The notes below the pieces were generated by a model. It was not told the origin of the DNA. It did not search any database and saw only the letters and a list, made by a program, of their open reading frames with translations. From Flavobacteriaceae bacterium (GTDB lineage: Bacteria > Bacteroidota > Bacteroidia > Flavobacteriales > Flavobacteriaceae): DNA of 32,472 bases. This document shows, piece by piece, positions 28,079 to 32,472 of this stretch; position 1 is the stretch's first letter, and each line of letters starts with the position of its first letter. The position numbers and the translations under genes are program-made. The DNA is taken from positions 59,928 to 92,399 of the forward strand of contig NZUH01000024.1 in NCBI GenBank assembly GCA_002697255.1, read 5' to 3'.

Positions 28079-28366
28079 ATGGAAAATGAACACGAAAAAT
28101 TCTATTTAAAATTAAAAAACTTACTTCAGGATACTAGTTCTTGGCCATCTAAATATATCTATAAACTTATTTTTAAGTCTAATCCTGGAAATATTAATAA
28201 ACTAAAAAATATTTTTTATAAAACTGATGCTACCTTTAGCATAAAAAAATCTAAAAATGGTAAATACACATCAGTGTCAATTACAATAGTTGCAAAAAAT
28301 CCAGATTTTATTATTGATAAATATAAGATTGTTGCTGATCAGATTGAAAATGTAATTTTATTATAA
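28079..28366 (+). CDS. DUF493 family protein
   Basis: WPSKYIYKLIFKSNPGNINKLKNIF...SKNGKYTSVSITIVAKNPDFIIDKYK; start corrected from TTG 28067 to ATG 28079. Confidence 0.82.
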   Translation: MENEHEKFYLKLKNLLQDTSSWPSKYIYKLIFKSNPGNINKLKNIFYKTDATFSIKKSKNGKYTSVSITIVAKNPDFIIDKYKIVADQIENVILL

Positions 28367-28421
28367 TATCTGTGTATATTTTTTGTATTTTGCTATATAT
28401 TAATTTACCAAATACATTACT

Positions 28422-29054
28422 GTGATTAAAAATTTAGAATATAACACTAATAGAGAAGATTTAATTATCCCAGAATATGGCAGACATATTCAAAAAATGA
28501 TTAATTATGCTTCATCAAGAGAGACTAAAGAGGAGAGAAATAAATTGGCAAATTCTATTATTTCTGTTATGGGTAATTTGCAACCCCATTTTAGGGATGT
28601 ATCAGATTTTCAACATAAATTATGGGACCAATTATTTATTATGTCTGACTTTAAACTTGATGCTGATTCTCCTTTTGAAAAACCTTTAAAAGAAGTTTTA
28701 GATGCTAAACCTGCCCCTCTTAATTACCCTCAAAATTATCCTAAGTATAGGTTTTATGGCAATAATATTAAGATTATGATAGACGAAGCTATAAATTGGG
28801 ATGATGGTGAAATGAAAGAAGCATTAATTTATACAATAGCTAATCACATGAAAAAATGTTACTTGAATTGGAATAAAGATACTGTTAAGGATCAGGTTAT
28901 TTTAGATCATTTATTTGAATTATCTGATTCAAAAATTGATATCAGAAATTCTACTGAAGAGCTTTTAGATTCGTCTTTACTATTAAGATCTAAAAAAAGA
29001 TATACTAACAAGAAATTTCAGAAAAAAAATCATAAAAACAGAAAAAGATATTAG
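28422..29054 (+). CDS. DUF4290 family protein
   Basis: 210 aa; NLEYNTNREDLIIPEYGRHIQKMINYA...YPKYRFYGNNIKIMI; GTG start; directly upstream of murA; strongly basic tail. Confidence 0.85.
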   Translation: MIKNLEYNTNREDLIIPEYGRHIQKMINYASSRETKEERNKLANSIISVMGNLQPHFRDVSDFQHKLWDQLFIMSDFKLDADSPFEKPLKEVLDAKPAPLNYPQNYPKYRFYGNNIKIMIDEAINWDDGEMKEALIYTIANHMKKCYLNWNKDTVKDQVILDHLFELSDSKIDIRNSTEELLDSSLLLRSKKRYTNKKFQKKNHKNRKRY

Positions 29055-29063
29055 TGTAATTGT

Positions 29064-30371
29064 ATGCAAGCATTTAGAATACGTGGAGGAGTGAAATTAG
29101 AGGGAGAAATAATTCCTCAAGGTGCAAAAAACGAAGCACTTCAAATTATTTGTGCCACTTTATTAACTTCTGAGGAGGTATTGATCAAGAATATCCCAGA
29201 TATTATTGATGTTAACAAGCTTATTTTACTGTTAAAATCATTAGGGGTTAAGGTTAATAAGATAAAATCTAACACCTACAGCTTTAAAGCAGATAAACTT
29301 AATCTTAACTATTTAAATTCCAAAAAATTCAAAGAAGATGGAAAAGGGTTAAGGGGGTCTATAATGATTGTTGGACCATTATTGGCAAGATTTGGTAAAG
29401 CATTTATTCCAAGACCAGGAGGCGATAAAATTGGAAGAAGGCGTCTAGACACCCATTTTGAGGGATTGATAAAATTAGGTGCGAATTTTACGTACAATAA
29501 AGAAAATTATTTTTATGGAGTTGAAGCTAAAAAATTAAAAGGCACATATATCCTATTAGACGAAGCATCCGTCACGGGTACAGCTAATATACTGATGGCT
29601 TCTGTGCTTGCTGAAGGAATAACAACTATTTACAATGCAGCTTGTGAACCATATATTCAGCAGTTATGCAAACTTTTATCTTCAATGGGTGCGATTATCG
29701 ACGGTACTGGTTCTAATTTGCTTAAAATTAAAGGTGTTGAAAAATTAGGAGGAACATCACATTCAGTATTGCCTGATATGATCGAAATTGGCAGTTGGAT
29801 TGGCTTAGCTGCTATGACTAAAAGTAATATTAGAATAAAAGATGTTAGCTGGGAAAACCTAGGAGTAATTCCAAATGTATTTAGGTCTATGGGAATTAAG
29901 CTTATAAAAGAAAATGATGATATAGTTATTCCTGAACATAAAAACGGATATGAAATCAAAAATTATATTGATGGATCTATTCTTTCGATTTCTGATGCGC
30001 CGTGGCCTGGTTTTAGTCCAGATTTACTTAGTATTATATTAGTTGTTGCAACTCAAGCTAAAGGAAGTGTGTTAATTCATCAAAAAATGTTTGAAAGTAG
30101 ACTATTCTTTGTAGATAAATTAATAGATATGGGCGCAAAAATAATTCTTTGTGATCCTCACAGAGCAACAGTAATTGGGCACGATTTTAAATCTTCATTG
30201 AAAGCAACAATAATGAGTTCACCAGATATTAGAGCTGGAATATCCCTGTTAATTGCTGCTTTGTCTGCTAAGGGAGAATCTACGATTCAAAATATAGATC
30301 AAATTGATAGAGGTTATGAAAATATTGATGGTAGATTAAAATCTATTGGTGCTATAATTGAAAGGGTTTAA
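29064..30371 (+). CDS. murA: UDP-N-acetylglucosamine 1-carboxyvinyltransferase
   Basis: FRIRGGVKLEGEIIPQGAKNEALQIICATLLT, RPGGDKIGRRRLDTHFEGL, ASVTGTANILMAS, HQKMFESRLFFVDKLIDMGA, DIRAGISLLIAALSAKGES. Confidence 0.96.
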   Translation: MQAFRIRGGVKLEGEIIPQGAKNEALQIICATLLTSEEVLIKNIPDIIDVNKLILLLKSLGVKVNKIKSNTYSFKADKLNLNYLNSKKFKEDGKGLRGSIMIVGPLLARFGKAFIPRPGGDKIGRRRLDTHFEGLIKLGANFTYNKENYFYGVEAKKLKGTYILLDEASVTGTANILMASVLAEGITTIYNAACEPYIQQLCKLLSSMGAIIDGTGSNLLKIKGVEKLGGTSHSVLPDMIEIGSWIGLAAMTKSNIRIKDVSWENLGVIPNVFRSMGIKLIKENDDIVIPEHKNGYEIKNYIDGSILSISDAPWPGFSPDLLSIILVVATQAKGSVLIHQKMFESRLFFVDKLIDMGAKIILCDPHRATVIGHDFKSSLKATIMSSPDIRAGISLLIAALSAKGESTIQNIDQIDRGYENIDGRLKSIGAIIERV

Positions 30372-31798
30372 TTATCATTAATTGGTGCTGGACCATCAAT
30401 CATTGCCACATATTTTTCATCTCCTTTTCTTTCCAGGAATTCTTTATTTATTTGCTGAATTAATTTTTCATTTTTATATAAGTCTGACATTGTCATTGCC
30501 ATAGCTTTTGCTGCATAAATAGTTCCTTTATGACCTATACTCATCCCTCCACACGCAACAACAGCCCAAGAATGCCAGGGTGTGTCCACCGGAGCTGTAG
30601 TAACTCCAAGGTTTATATTTGGAACATTCCAACTTACATCACCCACATCGGTTGATCCACCACCAGGATTTTCAAGTGTTTCGCGTAAGGGTTTAATCGA
30701 ACTATCTAAACCTAATTGAGATTTTCCTGTGGAAGCCTGAATACCTTTTGCAAACTTTATTTCCTCTTGTGTATATTCAATAGGACCTAATAGTTCTAAA
30801 TTTTTTTGCATCAATTCTCCACCTTTCCTGTTAACTAAAACTTCGTAAATTCCTGAAATTAAAGATACTTTATAATCTACATTGGCAAGAATTGCAGCAC
30901 CTTTAGCCATTTCAACAACTCTTTCATAAACAGGCGTCATACCAGATCTTTTAGTATCTCTTACTCTTACCCAAACTTTTGAATAATCAGGAACCACATT
31001 CACTACCTGTCCACCATCTTGAATGTGATAATGCATTCTTACTGTCGGATGAACATGTTCTCTGTAATAATTAATTCCAGTTGTGTATAGTTCTAAGGCA
31101 TCTGCTGCACTTCTTCCATTCCAAGGATCCATTGAGGCGTGAGCAGCCTGACCAAAAAATTCAACTTTAAAATCAATTAAAGCCAATGAGGTTTGAACAT
31201 CAGCCTCAGTTGATGCTGCAGGATGCCAGCTTATATTTACATCAACATCATCCCATAATCCTGCTTCTACCATCCATATTTTACCAAAAAATTTTTCCTC
31301 AGAAGGAGTACCAAAAAATTTGATAGTACCTTTGAGATCTCCATTTTCAATCTGTTCTTTAATCGCTATTGCAGAAGCTAAACTAGCTGCACCAAACATA
31401 TTATGACCACATCCATGACCAGATCCACCTTCAATTAATGGATTTTTATCAGGTGTTGTATCTTGAGATAATCCTGGAAGTGCATCAAATTCACCAAGGA
31501 CACTTATCACAGGTTTACCAGAACCATAACTTGCGACAAATGCAGTTGGCATGCCAGCTACTCCTTTTTCAACTGTAAAACCATTTTTTTCAGCATAATC
31601 AGAAAGAATTTGAGATGACTTATGCTCGTCAAATGCTAATTCAGCCAATTTCCATATCTGATCACTAATTTTTATTATTTCACTTTTGTGATTTTCGATT
31701 GATGAAATAATATTTTTTTTTGTTTTATCAAGCTTTTGAGGATAAATAATCGATGTAGCTAAAAAAAATACAAATATTGTAATAAAATGACGACTCAT
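30368..31798 (-). CDS. exported M20-family amidohydrolase (AbgB-like)
   Basis: N-terminal signal sequence; VLGEFDALPGL, GGSGHGCGHNMFGAASLA, GTPSEEKFFGK, FFGQAAHASMDPWNGRSAADA. Confidence 0.88.
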   Translation of the reverse strand: MSRHFITIFVFFLATSIIYPQKLDKTKKNIISSIENHKSEIIKISDQIWKLAELAFDEHKSSQILSDYAEKNGFTVEKGVAGMPTAFVASYGSGKPVISVLGEFDALPGLSQDTTPDKNPLIEGGSGHGCGHNMFGAASLASAIAIKEQIENGDLKGTIKFFGTPSEEKFFGKIWMVEAGLWDDVDVNISWHPAASTEADVQTSLALIDFKVEFFGQAAHASMDPWNGRSAADALELYTTGINYYREHVHPTVRMHYHIQDGGQVVNVVPDYSKVWVRVRDTKRSGMTPVYERVVEMAKGAAILANVDYKVSLISGIYEVLVNRKGGELMQKNLELLGPIEYTQEEIKFAKGIQASTGKSQLGLDSSIKPLRETLENPGGGSTDVGDVSWNVPNINLGVTTAPVDTPWHSWAVVACGGMSIGHKGTIYAAKAMAMTMSDLYKNEKLIQQINKEFLERKGDEKYVAMIDGPAPINDN

Positions 31799-31827
31799 AA
31801 AAAAAGGATTTTTTAAATATAGTGATT

Positions 31828-32472
31828 TTAGTCTAAATACTTTTTATAGGTTTCAAGACATCTAATTCTTGCAAATTTATGCTCTATTATCTCATCAGGA
31901 TATTCATCCGAGTCAATTTTAAGCCACTTATTTATGTAGTTTAATTTTTTATCAAATTTTGTAATCTGAGTATGTGGATTAAATATTCTAAAATATGGAG
32001 CAGCATCCACACCTGATCCGCTAGCCCACTGCCAATTTCCTACATTGCTAGCCATTTCATAATCATTTAGTTTTTGAGCAAAATAATTTTCACCCCACCT
32101 CCAATCAATTAGGAGATGTTTGCACAAAAAACTAGCTGTGATCATTCTTACTCTGTTATGCATGAAACCGGTATTATTTAATTCTCGCATTCCTGCGTCA
32201 ACAATTGGAAAACCAGTTTTTCCTATTTTCCAGGCTTCAAACGCTTTAATATCGTTTAGCCAGACTATATTATCATACTTAGATTTAAAACTTTTAGTTT
32301 GAGTATGCGGAAAATGAAAAAGGATTTGCATAAAAAACTCTCTCCAGATTAATTCATCCATAAAAGTTTGTTCTTCAAATTGCAACAAACCTTTAATGAT
32401 TTTTCTAATACTTATTGTACCAAATCTTAGGTAGGGTCCTATTTTTGAAGTTGCGTTTAGTTCAGGGAAATT
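31828..32472 (-). CDS. deoxyribodipyrimidine photo-lyase, C-terminal FAD-binding part (truncated by window edge)
   Basis: WREFFMQILFHFPH, KTGFPIVDAGMRELNNTGFMHNRVRMITASFLCKHLLIDWRWGE, DYEMASNVGNWQWASGSGVDAAPYFRIFNPHTQ; the frame stays open past 32388 reading NFPELNATSKIGPYLRFGTISIRKIIKGLLQFEE to the edge. Confidence 0.94.
   Translation of the reverse strand, partial: NFPELNATSKIGPYLRFGTISIRKIIKGLLQFEEQTFMDELIWREFFMQILFHFPHTQTKSFKSKYDNIVWLNDIKAFEAWKIGKTGFPIVDAGMRELNNTGFMHNRVRMITASFLCKHLLIDWRWGENYFAQKLNDYEMASNVGNWQWASGSGVDAAPYFRIFNPHTQITKFDKKLNYINKWLKIDSDEYPDEIIEHKFARIRCLETYKKYLD

Noticed and set aside
28507-28689. Out-of-frame plus-strand ORF inside DUF4290
   Set aside because: Alternative frame of a supported gene; no independent evidence.
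29309-29959. Minus-strand ORFs antisense to murA (29309..29497, 29657..29959)
   Set aside because: Shadow ORFs opposite a highly conserved enzyme.
32120-32302. Plus-strand ORF antisense to the photolyase gene
   Set aside because: Shadow ORF with no domain.
1-32472. CRISPR, transposon, prophage, toxin-antitoxin or defence island
   Set aside because: No regularly spaced repeats, integrase/transposase motifs, att-like duplications or recognisable defence genes were seen; the content is housekeeping.

Overview
AT-rich, gene-dense chromosomal segment that looks like a Bacteroidota (flavobacterial, probably marine) core genome. Evidence for the lineage: Bacteroidota-type promoters (TTG-N19-TAnnTTTG), DUF4290-murA, rpsF-rpsR-rplI without ssb, type-B L31, and a short CarB. 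I support about 35 protein genes, including rpmH, which the ORF track misses. I also support one tRNA(CAU), three intrinsic terminators (all after ribosomal protein genes) and several promoter elements. The right edge cuts through a photolyase gene. I found no CRISPR array, transposon, prophage, toxin-antitoxin, defence or biosynthetic island, and no convincing evidence of a novel multi-gene system. The most notable signals are: every convergent gene junction is compressed (4-24 nt overlaps or 0-2 nt gaps); three promoters have exactly the same 19-nt spacing, and promoter TTGs cause false 5' extensions in the ORF track; a GNAT resembles eukaryotic glucosamine-6-phosphate acetyltransferase GNA1; a tRNA(CAU) has a weak G1-U72 end pair; a perfect 20-bp palindrome lies inside carB; and a short NATD1/YjdJ-like protein has apparently lost its CoA loop. 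Family assignments are from recalled motifs; no database search was run.
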